Both the position numbers and the translations under genes were made by a program. The notes beneath the pieces were generated by a model. The model had not been told where the DNA came from. It saw only the letters and a program-made list of their open reading frames with translations, and ran no database searches. Positions 18,085-26,785 of a DNA stretch of 51,664 nt are shown piece by piece. Source of the stretch: an uncultured Lachnospiraceae bacterium (GTDB taxonomy: Bacteria; Bacillota; Clostridia; Lachnospirales; Lachnospiraceae); NCBI GenBank assembly GCA_902760415.1, contig CACWGK010000008.1:1-51664 (forward strand). The letters run 5' to 3'. The first letter of the stretch is position 1. The number at the start of each line of letters is the position of its first letter.

Positions 18085-18789
18085 TTAATCTACAGTTACT
18101 GTTGTTCCTATATTTTCACCATTTGCAGCACGGACGATTGAATCCGGCTCATTTAGTGCAAAAAGAATCATAGGCATCTTTTGTTCCATCGCAAGAACGG
18201 CTGAAGCAAGATCTATAACACCCAGCTTCTGATCTACGATATCAGACATTTTCATAGTGTCAAACTTCTTAGCATTTGGATTAGTCTTTGGATCACTATC
18301 ATATACGCCATCGATAGCCTTAGCAGAAAGTACTGCGTCGCACTCAGTCTCTACAGCACGAAGAACTGCTGGCATATCAGTTGAGAAAAATGGATGACCT
18401 GAACCACCTGCAAAGAATACAACGTAGCCCTGCTCCATATACTCTATAGCCTTATCTCTAACATACATTTCTGTTACATCACCTATAGCATAAGGAGATG
18501 TAATCTTGCACTTCATTCCTGCTCTTCTAAATGCATCTGCTGCGTATATACAGTTCATAACAGTAGCAAGCATTCCGATCTGGTCTGCCTTTACTCTGTC
18601 CATTCCATCTGATGTACGTCCACGCCAGAAGTTACCTCCACCGATAACTACTCCGACCTGAACCCCTTTATCAACGACCTTCTTAACTTCAGATGCAACC
18701 CTAGTTACTTCCTCATCTGAAAAGCCGTGATGAGCGTCTCCCGCAAGGGCTTCGCCACTTAACTTCAGTAATATTCTGTGTAATTCCAT
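18085..18789 (-). CDS. pyrH: UMP kinase
   Basis: 234 residues. Amino-acid-kinase-fold enzyme phosphorylating UMP to UDP. Motifs: LLKLSGEAL at the N-terminus, GVVIGGGNFWRG, FAGGSGHPFFSTD, and DGVYDSDPKTNP in the ATP region. Shine-Dalgarno AAGGAGAC. Normally follows rpsB-tsf; here the upstream gene is a bactofilin, with a 45-bp gap that carries a small ATCCTG/CAGGAT stem. Confidence 0.97.
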   Translation of the reverse strand: MELHRILLKLSGEALAGDAHHGFSDEEVTRVASEVKKVVDKGVQVGVVIGGGNFWRGRTSDGMDRVKADQIGMLATVMNCIYAADAFRRAGMKCKITSPYAIGDVTEMYVRDKAIEYMEQGYVVFFAGGSGHPFFSTDMPAVLRAVETECDAVLSAKAIDGVYDSDPKTNPNAKKFDTMKMSDIVDQKLGVIDLASAVLAMEQKMPMILFALNEPDSIVRAANGENIGTTVTVD

Positions 18790-18808
18790 GCTTGTCTCCT
18801 TTATATAG

Positions 18809-18831
18809 ATCCTGTGTCTTAATCTCAGGAT
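18809..18831 (-). other. Small stem-loop between bactofilin gene and pyrH
   Basis: Inverted repeat ATCCTG/CAGGAT with an 11-nt loop just 4 bp past the bactofilin stop codon and about 20 nt before the pyrH start. It has no clear U-run, so it could be a processing or stabilising stem rather than a terminator. Confidence 0.35.
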
Positions 18832-18834
18832 TAT

Positions 18835-19794
18835 TTACTCTACTGATGCTTCATCCAGATTCTGGATTCCATCTTCAAAATACTGTGATACATCGACACT
18901 TGCATATACCTGCTGGCACATACCCTCTACTACAGCGCCGCTGCTTATCTGAACGGACTTAGACTTTATATTTCCTACGATAACTGCGGTAGAGCCTATC
19001 TCTACATCACCCTTGATATCTATATCACCCTTAACAGCGCCAGATATCATAGCACTTGTAGCTGATACATTTCCCACCAGTACACTGCCAGCTCCTATTC
19101 TAACAAGTCCGTCACATGTAACTGTTCCCTGAATGTGAGCATTATCTGCATAGAGGTCGCCGGTTATAACATCTCCATCCACACGTCCTCCAACTACAAG
19201 CTTACCGGAACACTTTACATTTCCTTCTACTCGTCCAAGTATCTCAACATCACCGTCTATCTCTACATCACCAGTGATAATAGTAGTCTTTGTAATATAG
19301 GTTGTATTTTCGCTAAGACCTGTAAGTTCTTCTTCTCTTTTTATCTCGTGCTCCATCTCACTCATTTTCTTGGACTTCCCCTTCTTTTCTTTCTTCACCA
19401 CTTCTGGCTTTGGCTCAGATTCTTTTTTTTCTTCGGTTACAGTCTCTGCAGTAAGCTCCACTGCTTCAACATTTCCCGAGGCTTGAATCTTTGAATCTGA
19501 TGACAGTTCTTCTGATAAATCCTCAGAAATCTCAGGCATCATATCTGGATGCTTCTGAACTCCAAGTGCTTCATCAACCTGAGCATCAACCTTCTTCTTT
19601 AAATCGCCAGCTTTTATATCCTCAGCCGAAGGAGATACATCGTCTAGATCAGAACTACTTTCCGACAGAATATCTGAGGAATCAGAAGACTCTTCTTTTC
19701 CTGTATCCTCAGCCTTCTCTATGTCCTGTTCTTCTAATATAGCCTCTCTTACAGCCTGTGCAAAATCTCTTTTATAACCCTTGATTTTTTTCAA
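18835..19794 (-). CDS. Bactofilin-family polymer-forming cytoskeletal protein
   Basis: 319 residues from the chosen TTG start. Residues 1 to about 160 are low-complexity, rich in Glu, Asp, Ser and Lys, and look disordered. Residues about 165-300 are a bactofilin beta-helix: short repeats such as TGDVEIDGDVEILG, KLVVGGRVDGDV and GDIDIKGDVEIGS. Bactofilins form nucleotide-free filaments that scaffold wall-synthesis or membrane machinery. The reading frame stays open up to 19821, but the only good Shine-Dalgarno (CGGAGG) lies inside that extension, so the TTG at 19792-19794 is preferred. The gene heads the pyrH-polC operon, an unusual position and possibly a link to envelope synthesis downstream. 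Confidence 0.85.
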   Translation of the reverse strand: MKKIKGYKRDFAQAVREAILEEQDIEKAEDTGKEESSDSSDILSESSSDLDDVSPSAEDIKAGDLKKKVDAQVDEALGVQKHPDMMPEISEDLSEELSSDSKIQASGNVEAVELTAETVTEEKKESEPKPEVVKKEKKGKSKKMSEMEHEIKREEELTGLSENTTYITKTTIITGDVEIDGDVEILGRVEGNVKCSGKLVVGGRVDGDVITGDLYADNAHIQGTVTCDGLVRIGAGSVLVGNVSATSAMISGAVKGDIDIKGDVEIGSTAVIVGNIKSKSVQISSGAVVEGMCQQVYASVDVSQYFEDGIQNLDEASVE

Positions 19795-19832
19795 AGCACG
19801 TATATCCTCCGTACAACCCAAAATCGAAAACT

Positions 19833-19838
19833 ATTATA
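19833..19838 (-). promoter_or_regulatory. Extended -10 promoter for the bactofilin-pyrH-polC operon
   Basis: Minus-strand TATAAT preceded by TGT (TGn extension) lies about 40 nt upstream of the TTG start. No good -35 hexamer is visible at 16-18 bp, consistent with an extended -10 promoter. It is the only promoter-like site in the gap before the 12-kb operon. Confidence 0.6.
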
Positions 19839-19935
19839 ACACATTAACATGTAATAAGCCTATTATTTTTCATGTGATATTTCGTCCGATTTATAAAAGT
19901 TATATATTTAAAACTTTTTACATATATTTTATAGT

Positions 19936-19957
19936 TTGTTAATAACTTGTTCATAAC
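19936..19957. repeat. Two tandem 11-mers resembling DnaA boxes
   Basis: On the minus strand GTTATGAACAA is followed directly by GTTATTAACAA. Each differs by one base from the TTATNCACA DnaA-box consensus. They lie in the 306-bp AT-rich gap between the bactofilin gene and the symporter gene. Apart from the promoter and terminator listed separately, I see nothing else in that gap. The resemblance may be chance in AT-rich DNA. Confidence 0.4.
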
Positions 19958-20019
19958 TCAGGTTTATATTGAAACCATAGATTTTTCATAACTCTCTCAC
20001 CCTATGAATAGTGTATGCT

Positions 20020-20050
20020 AAAAGCACCTCATAACTTGAGGTGCTTTTTT
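20020..20050 (-). terminator. Bidirectional intrinsic terminator after the symporter gene
   Basis: Perfect 11-bp stem AAAAGCACCTC/GAGGTGCTTTT with a 7-nt loop, flanked by an A-run on one side and a T-run on the other. It lies about 50 bp after the symporter stop codon and closes the long block starting at rqcH/yicC. Confidence 0.9.
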
Positions 20051-20100
20051 CTGTATATCGGTTCAATATTTCTAAGTTTTCTATAAATCCTATCCATAAT

Positions 20101-21552
20101 CTACTCAGATATTCTACTCTTTATCGCACGGAACTCTTTCTCTATCTCTTCATCTGGCTTCTTAGTTAAAAGACTCACAAGTATCACAAAAAGTATAGTT
20201 GTAACCATAGAAGGGATAACTGAATTAATACCAAGCATATCGCATAGTGACACTCTCTTTCCTCCCAGAAGGAAACATGGAGTAAACTTGAAAAATGGAA
20301 CTGATAGAAGTCCTCCCACAAGTCCAGCCATGCAGCCAGCAGCATTCATTCTCTTCCATACCAGCGATAAGAAAATCGTTGGAGAGATAGAACAACCTAG
20401 TGTAGTGATAAATGTGATAATAAGGCTTATTGACATTTGCTCAATATAAGCACCAGCAAGAAGTATAGCTATGCCTGAAAAGATTGAAATAATCATGATA
20501 TCGCGTCTAACATGCTTAGGGTTCACCTTTACAAGTCTTCCACCCAGGATAATATCATCATAGATGCTTGTAACGACCACATGCATAGCACCCTCCAGAG
20601 CGGTCACAAAACCTATTATAATGATCAGCAGCAAGATAAAAGCCGCAATTCTTCCAGCGCCCACGTCGTTATACATTTTATCGAAAAGCATATAGAAATA
20701 TCTGGACAGCGAATTGGTTCTCGCTTCTGGATACAGATAACCTCTTGAAACAGTTCCCATAAAAAATGCGAATTCAAAGAGAACTATTCCGAAGACAATT
20801 ATGATTCTTCGACCTGTATTAATACTCTTCGGTCCCTTCTCGGCAAAAAAGATTCCAAGCATAAATGGCATACCTGACGCAAGAAGTCCAAGGGATATAA
20901 GCGATATATAGTCTTCTGGCTCAAGCAGCTTTCCATCATGGTAGAGAACATTTAAGTATCTACTCACACTTCCAGTGATATCTGAGGACATAAGATTTCT
21001 TATAAGTCCTTCAATGCCTACACTGAAAACCATATGAAGCAGGATAAATGCTATACCCAGCACTAGAATGACAGCCTTAGTCCATGCTGTCTTAAAGATA
21101 AGATTAATTCCAAAATATCCTAAAAGAACAGAAACGATTAGAAGAACTACTGCCATACATTTAATAGGATCCAGATCGAACAGAGTACCGATTATTATAC
21201 CCAGTTCCTTAACAAAAAGAGCTGATAAGACTATAGATAATACTATAATCTCAACAGACGCAAAAAGGCGCAGCAGTCCGCCACGTGATTTAAATCTATA
21301 TTCATAATAACCTGGAAGTGTAAGAATCTTTTTACTCTTTCTGGTATATCTCATCAGAGGATAAGATTCCACTCCCCATACGACCAATGTGCATATAGCT
21401 ATTCCAAGGAATTCCCAGAAGATACCTGCGCCAAAAAGGTACAGATAAAAGGGAAGGATAACAGCTGTAGTGAAACCGGCCGTAAATACTATGGATGACA
21501 GCGCTTGCGACGAAGTCGAACCATCACCCAAGGCAAACCTTCTAATATCCAT
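20101..21552 (-). CDS. Sodium:solute symporter family (SSS) transporter
   Basis: 483 residues, about 12 hydrophobic segments, with SSS-like features: an early FALGDGSTSSQALSS segment, LTLPGYYEYRFKSRGG, and SLVWKRMNAAGCMAGLVGG near the C-terminus. It probably couples Na+ entry to uptake of a small solute; the substrate cannot be named. The usual first membrane helix before the FALG-like segment is missing: the ATG overlaps the thiN stop as TAATG, leaving no room for a longer in-operon start. Coupling to thiN makes a thiamine-related substrate thinkable but unsupported. The C-terminus ends in a charged tail. Confidence 0.75.
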   Translation of the reverse strand: MDIRRFALGDGSTSSQALSSIVFTAGFTTAVILPFYLYLFGAGIFWEFLGIAICTLVVWGVESYPLMRYTRKSKKILTLPGYYEYRFKSRGGLLRLFASVEIIVLSIVLSALFVKELGIIIGTLFDLDPIKCMAVVLLIVSVLLGYFGINLIFKTAWTKAVILVLGIAFILLHMVFSVGIEGLIRNLMSSDITGSVSRYLNVLYHDGKLLEPEDYISLISLGLLASGMPFMLGIFFAEKGPKSINTGRRIIIVFGIVLFEFAFFMGTVSRGYLYPEARTNSLSRYFYMLFDKMYNDVGAGRIAAFILLLIIIIGFVTALEGAMHVVVTSIYDDIILGGRLVKVNPKHVRRDIMIISIFSGIAILLAGAYIEQMSISLIITFITTLGCSISPTIFLSLVWKRMNAAGCMAGLVGGLLSVPFFKFTPCFLLGGKRVSLCDMLGINSVIPSMVTTILFVILVSLLTKKPDEEIEKEFRAIKSRISE

Positions 21553-22190
21553 TAGTCTCTGGTCTCCATGATTATCATATAGTCATCAGAGGATATGATT
21601 CCAACATCCTCCACAAGTTCATTACTTACTCCCAGGCTCAGGACCTTATCAAGAGTCGTATCTGTCACCTCATACTTGAATCCCTTTTCTGTTAAATGAG
21701 ATATCTCACTGTAATAGGGAAGTACAGATACATACTTTCCAAATATATCTTCTCTTGTAAGTCGAACCTCTCCTCGTACTACTCTTATACGATTGGTCTC
21801 GTCTATTATAAATGAATCTACTCCAACATCAGCTGCCAGCTTAAGCAGATTGATGCTAGCCATGGTCTGATCAAGTCTTGTACCAGTACAACCCATGCAC
21901 ACTATGCTTTCAGGCTTCATCTGAAGAGCAAATCTAAATGCATGTTCAGTATCAGTATCATCCTTTTCAGGTATAAGTTTTTCTACATCAGTAATACTTA
22001 GCAGCCTTTCTAGAACTTCTTCTCCTACTGAGTCAAAGTCACCGATAGCCTTATCGGGCTTAATCCCAGCTTCGTCTAAGATTACATTTCCAGCATCAAC
22101 TCCTATAACGAAGGGAGTATTCAGAGTGTCATGTATCTGAACAAGCTGTTCGATATTTACTTTTCCGCCAGCAACCAAGAGAATATTCAT
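21552..22190 (-). CDS. thiN: Thiamine diphosphokinase
   Basis: 212 residues. Transfers diphosphate from ATP to thiamine giving ThDP. Motifs: IGVDAGN, KPDKAIGDFDSV, KDDTDTEHAF (the acidic catalytic region) and GCTGTRLDQTMASI. It follows rpe, as in the Bacillus yloS position. Its product is the cofactor of the ThDP enzyme at 3304-5244. Stop and next start share one base with the symporter gene. Shine-Dalgarno AAGGTA. Confidence 0.95.
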   Translation of the reverse strand: MNILLVAGGKVNIEQLVQIHDTLNTPFVIGVDAGNVILDEAGIKPDKAIGDFDSVGEEVLERLLSITDVEKLIPEKDDTDTEHAFRFALQMKPESIVCMGCTGTRLDQTMASINLLKLAADVGVDSFIIDETNRIRVVRGEVRLTREDIFGKYVSVLPYYSEISHLTEKGFKYEVTDTTLDKVLSLGVSNELVEDVGIISSDDYMIIMETRD

Positions 22191-22258
22191 GTAGTACCTT
22201 ATGCCTTACTGTATATTTTGTCAGAAATTACTCACCGTTTAAGAAAATAATATGTAAA

Positions 22259-22921
22259 CTAGAACGCAGCAGTAAGGGCGCGAATATTATCAGCTGTATC
22301 CCCTGTAAAGACTGCAGAACCTGCAACTATTACATTTGCGCCTGCTTCCAGAATATCTCTAACATTTTCTCTAGTGACACCACCGTCTACCTCGATGTCG
22401 AAGCATAGACCTCTCTCCTCTCGGATACTCGCCAGTGTCTTTAATCTATTATAGGTTTCAGGAATAAATGTCTGCCCTCCGAAACCTGGATATACGCTCA
22501 TTACAAGAACCATATCTACTGTATCAAGAAATGGCTCTATATCTGATATAGGAGTGTCAGGACTTATAGCGACACTCGCATTTATGCCAAGACTCTTCAG
22601 AGTGAGAAGATCAGCTCTCAGATTCTCAGTAGCCTCCGCATGTATAGTGATATTGTTAGCTCCAAGGTTAACAAACTTCTCGAAAAATCTGGATGGATTT
22701 ACGACCATCATATGTACATCCAGATATGTATCTGGAATTGCCTGCTTAACGAACTTTATAACTGGTGGACCAAATGAAATATTTGGAACAAAATATCCAT
22801 CCATAACATCCACGTGAAGGATCTTCATGCCTGCGCCTTCTGCTATCTTAAGCTCATCTTCCATGTGACAAAAATCAATCGATAGCATAGATGGTGCAAG
22901 TTTTCTCTCTAGCTCGCTCAT
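22259..22921 (-). CDS. rpe: Ribulose-phosphate 3-epimerase
   Basis: 220 residues from the chosen start. TIM-barrel enzyme of the pentose phosphate pathway interconverting Ru5P and Xu5P. Signatures: LAPSMLSIDF, HVDVMDGYFVPNISFGP, VLVMSVYPGFGGQTF and DIEVDGGVT. The frame allows an ATG 6 nt earlier, but the AGGAGG site in the rsgA end is only 2 nt from it and 8 nt from the second ATG, so MSELERKLAPS is preferred, giving a TAATG overlap with rsgA. Confidence 0.97.
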   Translation of the reverse strand: MSELERKLAPSMLSIDFCHMEDELKIAEGAGMKILHVDVMDGYFVPNISFGPPVIKFVKQAIPDTYLDVHMMVVNPSRFFEKFVNLGANNITIHAEATENLRADLLTLKSLGINASVAISPDTPISDIEPFLDTVDMVLVMSVYPGFGGQTFIPETYNRLKTLASIREERGLCFDIEVDGGVTRENVRDILEAGANVIVAGSAVFTGDTADNIRALTAAF

Positions 22922-23826
22922 TACCATTTCCTCCTGGACTTAACCTCCGAAAACATGTCTATATAGCTCTCATATCTCCCCTGAGGAATAACTCCCTCTT
23001 CAACCTTTTCCTTAACACTGCAACCTGGTTCAGCTATATGACTGCAACCAGTATATTTACAGGTTTCATTTAACCCTTCATATTCTCTCATATAAAACTT
23101 AAGGTCATTTTCATCATCAACCATAAGTTCTATCGAACTATAACCCGGTGTATCTATGACAAATGTATTATCCATCTTCGGAACTGGAATGATTTCCGTA
23201 TGTCTAGTTGTATTCTTTCCTTTTCTCAGCTTCTTACTGATATCACCAGTTTCAGCTCCGAACCCCGGAACAAGACTATTAATGAGCGATGACTTTCCAA
23301 CCCCCGATGGTCCAGAAAGAACCGTGGTTTTTCCATATATAATATCCTGAATAGTCTTCAGTCCTTCACCACTTATATTAGAAAGCTCTATCACTCTGTA
23401 TCCAGCCGACCGATACATATTACTAAGTGACTCCAGCTCTGGAAGCTTGTATCCGTCCTCATACTCCAGAAGATCCACCTTACTAAGCACTATAACAGTC
23501 TCCATCTCCTGCCTCTCCATATTGATAAGAAAGCGGTCCAGAAGACCAGTACTTGGAACTGGGTGTGCACATGCAAAGATTACAAGAGCCTGATCAACAT
23601 TTGCCACAGCCGGGCGAATGAGCTCGGAACGTCTATCCTGGATATCAGTGAGAAATGCTGTCTTCTCCGTCTCATCGATAACCTCGATAGTCACACTATC
23701 TCCAACGAGAGGTGTGATGCCCTGCTTTCTGAACAGACCTCTTGCTCTGGTCTCATATAAAACACCAGCGGCATCTACATAGTAGAAGCCGCCGATTCCT
23801 TTAATTATCCTGCCTGTTAGATCCAT
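22921..23826 (-). CDS. rsgA: Ribosome small-subunit GTPase RsgA
   Basis: 301 residues. Circularly permuted GTPase that checks late 30S maturation. N-terminal OB fold, then the permuted G motifs: VLSKVDLL (G4-like), LSGPSGVGKSSLIN (P-loop) and DTPGYSSIEL (G3). The C-terminal zinc site is CKYTGCSHIAEPGCSVKE. Located directly after prkC, as in Bacillus cpgA; Bacillus CpgA is a known PrkC substrate. The Shine-Dalgarno AGAAGA is modest. Confidence 0.97.
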   Translation of the reverse strand: MDLTGRIIKGIGGFYYVDAAGVLYETRARGLFRKQGITPLVGDSVTIEVIDETEKTAFLTDIQDRRSELIRPAVANVDQALVIFACAHPVPSTGLLDRFLINMERQEMETVIVLSKVDLLEYEDGYKLPELESLSNMYRSAGYRVIELSNISGEGLKTIQDIIYGKTTVLSGPSGVGKSSLINSLVPGFGAETGDISKKLRKGKNTTRHTEIIPVPKMDNTFVIDTPGYSSIELMVDDENDLKFYMREYEGLNETCKYTGCSHIAEPGCSVKEKVEEGVIPQGRYESYIDMFSEVKSRRKW

Positions 23827-23848
23827 ATATCTATTCTTCTATACGTTT

Positions 23849-26047
23849 TTATTCATCTTCGTAGGACAGTGTCAGCGACTTATTATACATTCCAGATACA
23901 TCAGCACCATTTTGATCTACAACAGTAAATGATACTGTACCGTTGTTATAACTAAGTCCCTGCGCCTCACCGTTAACCTCTATATTACCACCAGGAGCAG
24001 TCACTGTATATGCTAAATGATAACCACCATCATCATTTATATATACATTAAGAGTTACAGTAGCATTAGCAAGTCCCGGATCAGATGTAGATACATTTCC
24101 GCTGACCTTACCCTTATAGGTCTTAGTCTCAGCACCATTTGATATAACAATATCTATTGTCGAGCCTTCCTTAACCTGAGTATCCTTTGTAATACTCTGA
24201 CGGATTACAAGACCTGCCTCGACATCCGAATTAAACTCATAAGTTACATTTCCAACTGTCAGCTTGTTAGCCTCTATGCTTCCTCTGGCAGCTGCTTCTG
24301 TTAAGCCTACAAGTTCAGGAACTCCGACGAGTTTTTCTTCCTGTCCCTGACTTATATAAATTACGATAGAGTCTCCAGCCTTAGCCTTGCTTCCGGCCTT
24401 AGGATCTGTTGATATAGCACATCCTTCATCTACCTCATCATCAAACTTATATGATCTGGTTGGCTTAAAGCCCTGTGAAGTAAGTGTCTCATAAGCACTA
24501 TCTTCGTCCATACCAGTTACATCAGCTATCTCAAGTTCTTCAGCACCAGCACTGACTGTGATGATGATCTGAGTATCCTTAGCAATCTCTGTTTTCTGCT
24601 CTACATTCTGGCTGATTACATAGCCCTCTTTAACTTCTGTAGAATGTTCCTGAACGAACTGATAATTAGTTGAACCAGCCTCTTTAAGTTCCTTCTCGGC
24701 AGCCTTCTCACTAAGTCCTACAACATCCGGCATAGTTATCTTAGCCTCTTCTGTAGTAGCTTCCTCAGTAGTGGTTGCTTCTGTAGTTCTTCTCTCGCCG
24801 AAGCTGAACCAGCCCATCATATTTCCTACTATGACAAATACTATAACTGCAACTACGATAGCTGCCGCGATACCGCCGACCATAACTGCTTTCTCAAGCT
24901 TAGGATCTACGTCATATTCATCAGTATCGTCATACTCTTCTTCATAACGCTCATCCTCATAGTCATCAACGACCTTTATGCTTCGTCCTGCTGGGCGACG
25001 AGGTGGTTCTTCAAACTCCTCATCCTCCTGATTAAGAAGCGCTTCGATACGACTTGTATCAGGTCGAACCTCTGATGATTCTGGAGTATTTGGAACAGGC
25101 TGTCTGTTAACGGTGTCAACAAAGCCTTTACTCATGCTTCCGTTCTTAATCTTCTCCATATCCTCAGAAGTGAACTGCTGAGTTGGTGCTCCTGTTACTG
25201 TAACTGGAGCAACTATTATATCAATGTGTGGATTATCCTTTACACGATTAAGATCTGCTATAAGAGCAGCCGCTGTAAGATATCTTCTCTCAGGTTTCTT
25301 CTGAGAAGCCTTAAGTATTATCTTCTCAAAACTTGGATAGATATCAGGATAGAGCTGTCTAGGTGGTATCATATCATTTTGGATATGCATGAGGGCTATA
25401 GCTACATTTGTATCTCCCTCAAATGGCACTCTACCAGTAACCATCTCGTACATAGTGATACCAAGACTATAGATATCGCTTCGCTCATCGCTGTAGCCAC
25501 CTCTAGCCTGCTCTGGTGATATATAATGAACCGAACCAATTCCGGTTGTAGACATAGTTGTAGAGGTAGCAGCCTTAGCTATACCAAAGTCTGTTACCTT
25601 GATGTTTCCACTCTTGGACACAATAATATTCTGAGGCTTGATATCACGATGAATTACATGATGCTCGTGAGCAGCCTCAAGTCCGGAAGCTATCTGAATA
25701 GAGAAATCGATAGCTTGTGTCATATTAAGACGACCATTAAGATTGATGTACTCCTTGAGCGTGATACCCTCAACAAGCTCCATAACTATAAAGTATCTTC
25801 CATCATCTTCGCATACATCGTATACGCTGACGATATTCGGATGAGTAAGTCCAGCTGATGACTGAGCTTCTGCACGGAACTTGGATACGAAATTCTGGTC
25901 AGAGCTGTAGTCTGACTTAAGAACCTTGATTGCAACGAATCTCTTAAGTCTCTCGTCCTTGGCACGATATACCGTGGACATTCCTCCAGTTCCGACAACA
26001 TCTATTATCTCATATCTGTCGTCTAAAATTGTTCCAGGTCTTAACAT
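23849..26047 (-). CDS. prkC: Ser/Thr protein kinase with PASTA domains
   Basis: 732 residues. Cytoplasmic Hanks-type kinase (about 1-270): G-loop GTGGMSTVYRA, catalytic Lys in VAIKVLK, HRDIKPQN near residue 131, DFGIAKA near 152, SPEQARGG. A Pro/acidic linker with RPAGRS leads to one membrane helix near residues 392-412. Three PASTA repeats follow outside the cell (about 436-635). A further domain of about 90 residues, rich in Asn, Gly and Thr, ends the protein; most PrkC proteins stop after the last PASTA. The kinase senses muropeptides or lipid II and controls wall growth and spore revival in relatives. Paired with the PP2C phosphatase upstream; the likely substrate IreB is encoded at 1603-1878. 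Confidence 0.96.
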   Translation of the reverse strand: MLRPGTILDDRYEIIDVVGTGGMSTVYRAKDERLKRFVAIKVLKSDYSSDQNFVSKFRAEAQSSAGLTHPNIVSVYDVCEDDGRYFIVMELVEGITLKEYINLNGRLNMTQAIDFSIQIASGLEAAHEHHVIHRDIKPQNIIVSKSGNIKVTDFGIAKAATSTTMSTTGIGSVHYISPEQARGGYSDERSDIYSLGITMYEMVTGRVPFEGDTNVAIALMHIQNDMIPPRQLYPDIYPSFEKIILKASQKKPERRYLTAAALIADLNRVKDNPHIDIIVAPVTVTGAPTQQFTSEDMEKIKNGSMSKGFVDTVNRQPVPNTPESSEVRPDTSRIEALLNQEDEEFEEPPRRPAGRSIKVVDDYEDERYEEEYDDTDEYDVDPKLEKAVMVGGIAAAIVVAVIVFVIVGNMMGWFSFGERRTTEATTTEEATTEEAKITMPDVVGLSEKAAEKELKEAGSTNYQFVQEHSTEVKEGYVISQNVEQKTEIAKDTQIIITVSAGAEELEIADVTGMDEDSAYETLTSQGFKPTRSYKFDDEVDEGCAISTDPKAGSKAKAGDSIVIYISQGQEEKLVGVPELVGLTEAAARGSIEANKLTVGNVTYEFNSDVEAGLVIRQSITKDTQVKEGSTIDIVISNGAETKTYKGKVSGNVSTSDPGLANATVTLNVYINDDGGYHLAYTVTAPGGNIEVNGEAQGLSYNNGTVSFTVVDQNGADVSGMYNKSLTLSYEDE

Positions 26048-26059
26048 AATCTACCTCTT

Positions 26060-26785
26060 TTATATCGAAACTATTACAACGGAAATGTTATCATTTCCTC
26101 CATAATAGTTGGCCCTGCTTATTAATGATGACACTGCGTCATCCAGGTCAGGATTATCCTGAATTATATCTTTAATCTCATCATCCTCTACCATATTTGA
26201 AAGTCCGTCTGAACAGATAAGTATCTTATCACCCGCAGCAATAGGGAGTTCAAAGAAATCAGGCATAGCCTCGTCTCTCGAACCCATAGCACGAGTTATA
26301 ATATTCTTCTCAGGATGATTTCTTCCTTTATTACGTTCCAGCTGACCGCTTCTTATAAGTTCCTCAACTAATGAATGATCCATAGTAATCTGCTTTATAT
26401 CATCATTAACTATGTACAGTCTGCTGTCACCGATATTCGCTACGTAGAGCTTGTCCTCCATGATCACGGCTGCAACCATAGTGGTACCCATGCCCATCTT
26501 ATCCTTATCCTTCTCTGACTCCTTAAATAGCTCATTGCTAGCATAGACAAGTGCGCGTCTAAGAAGCGAGATAGGACTTCTCACTGTTGACTGACGTATG
26601 AAATCTATAACAACACTAATAGCATACCTGGAGGCAAAGTCACCTGCTGCGTGACCTCCCATACCATCTGCAACGATATACAGATTAGGTAAAGGTCCCA
26701 CAGGTGTGTTGCTCACAAATATGCTATCCTGATTATTACTTCTCTTTCTACCTTTGTCAGTTCTTCCAGTAGATGCCAGATTCAT
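26060..26785 (-). CDS. prpC: PP2C-type Ser/Thr phosphatase (Stp/PrpC)
   Basis: 241 residues. Metal-dependent phosphatase reversing PrkC phosphorylation. Motifs: NNQDSIFV, VADGMGGHAAGD with the metal-binding Asp, VANIGDSRLYI, LICSDGLSNMVEDDE and GGNDNISVVIV. The ATG overlaps the rlmN stop by 4 bp (ATGA), and prkC starts 12 bp after its own stop, so the kinase and phosphatase are co-produced. Confidence 0.96.
   Translation of the reverse strand: MNLASTGRTDKGRKRSNNQDSIFVSNTPVGPLPNLYIVADGMGGHAAGDFASRYAISVVIDFIRQSTVRSPISLLRRALVYASNELFKESEKDKDKMGMGTTMVAAVIMEDKLYVANIGDSRLYIVNDDIKQITMDHSLVEELIRSGQLERNKGRNHPEKNIITRAMGSRDEAMPDFFELPIAAGDKILICSDGLSNMVEDDEIKDIIQDNPDLDDAVSSLISRANYYGGNDNISVVIVSI

Noticed and set aside
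19795-19821. Longer N-terminus for the bactofilin-like protein from an upstream TTG
   Set aside because: The only good Shine-Dalgarno (CGGAGG) lies inside this stretch, and the promoter leaves little leader for the earlier start.
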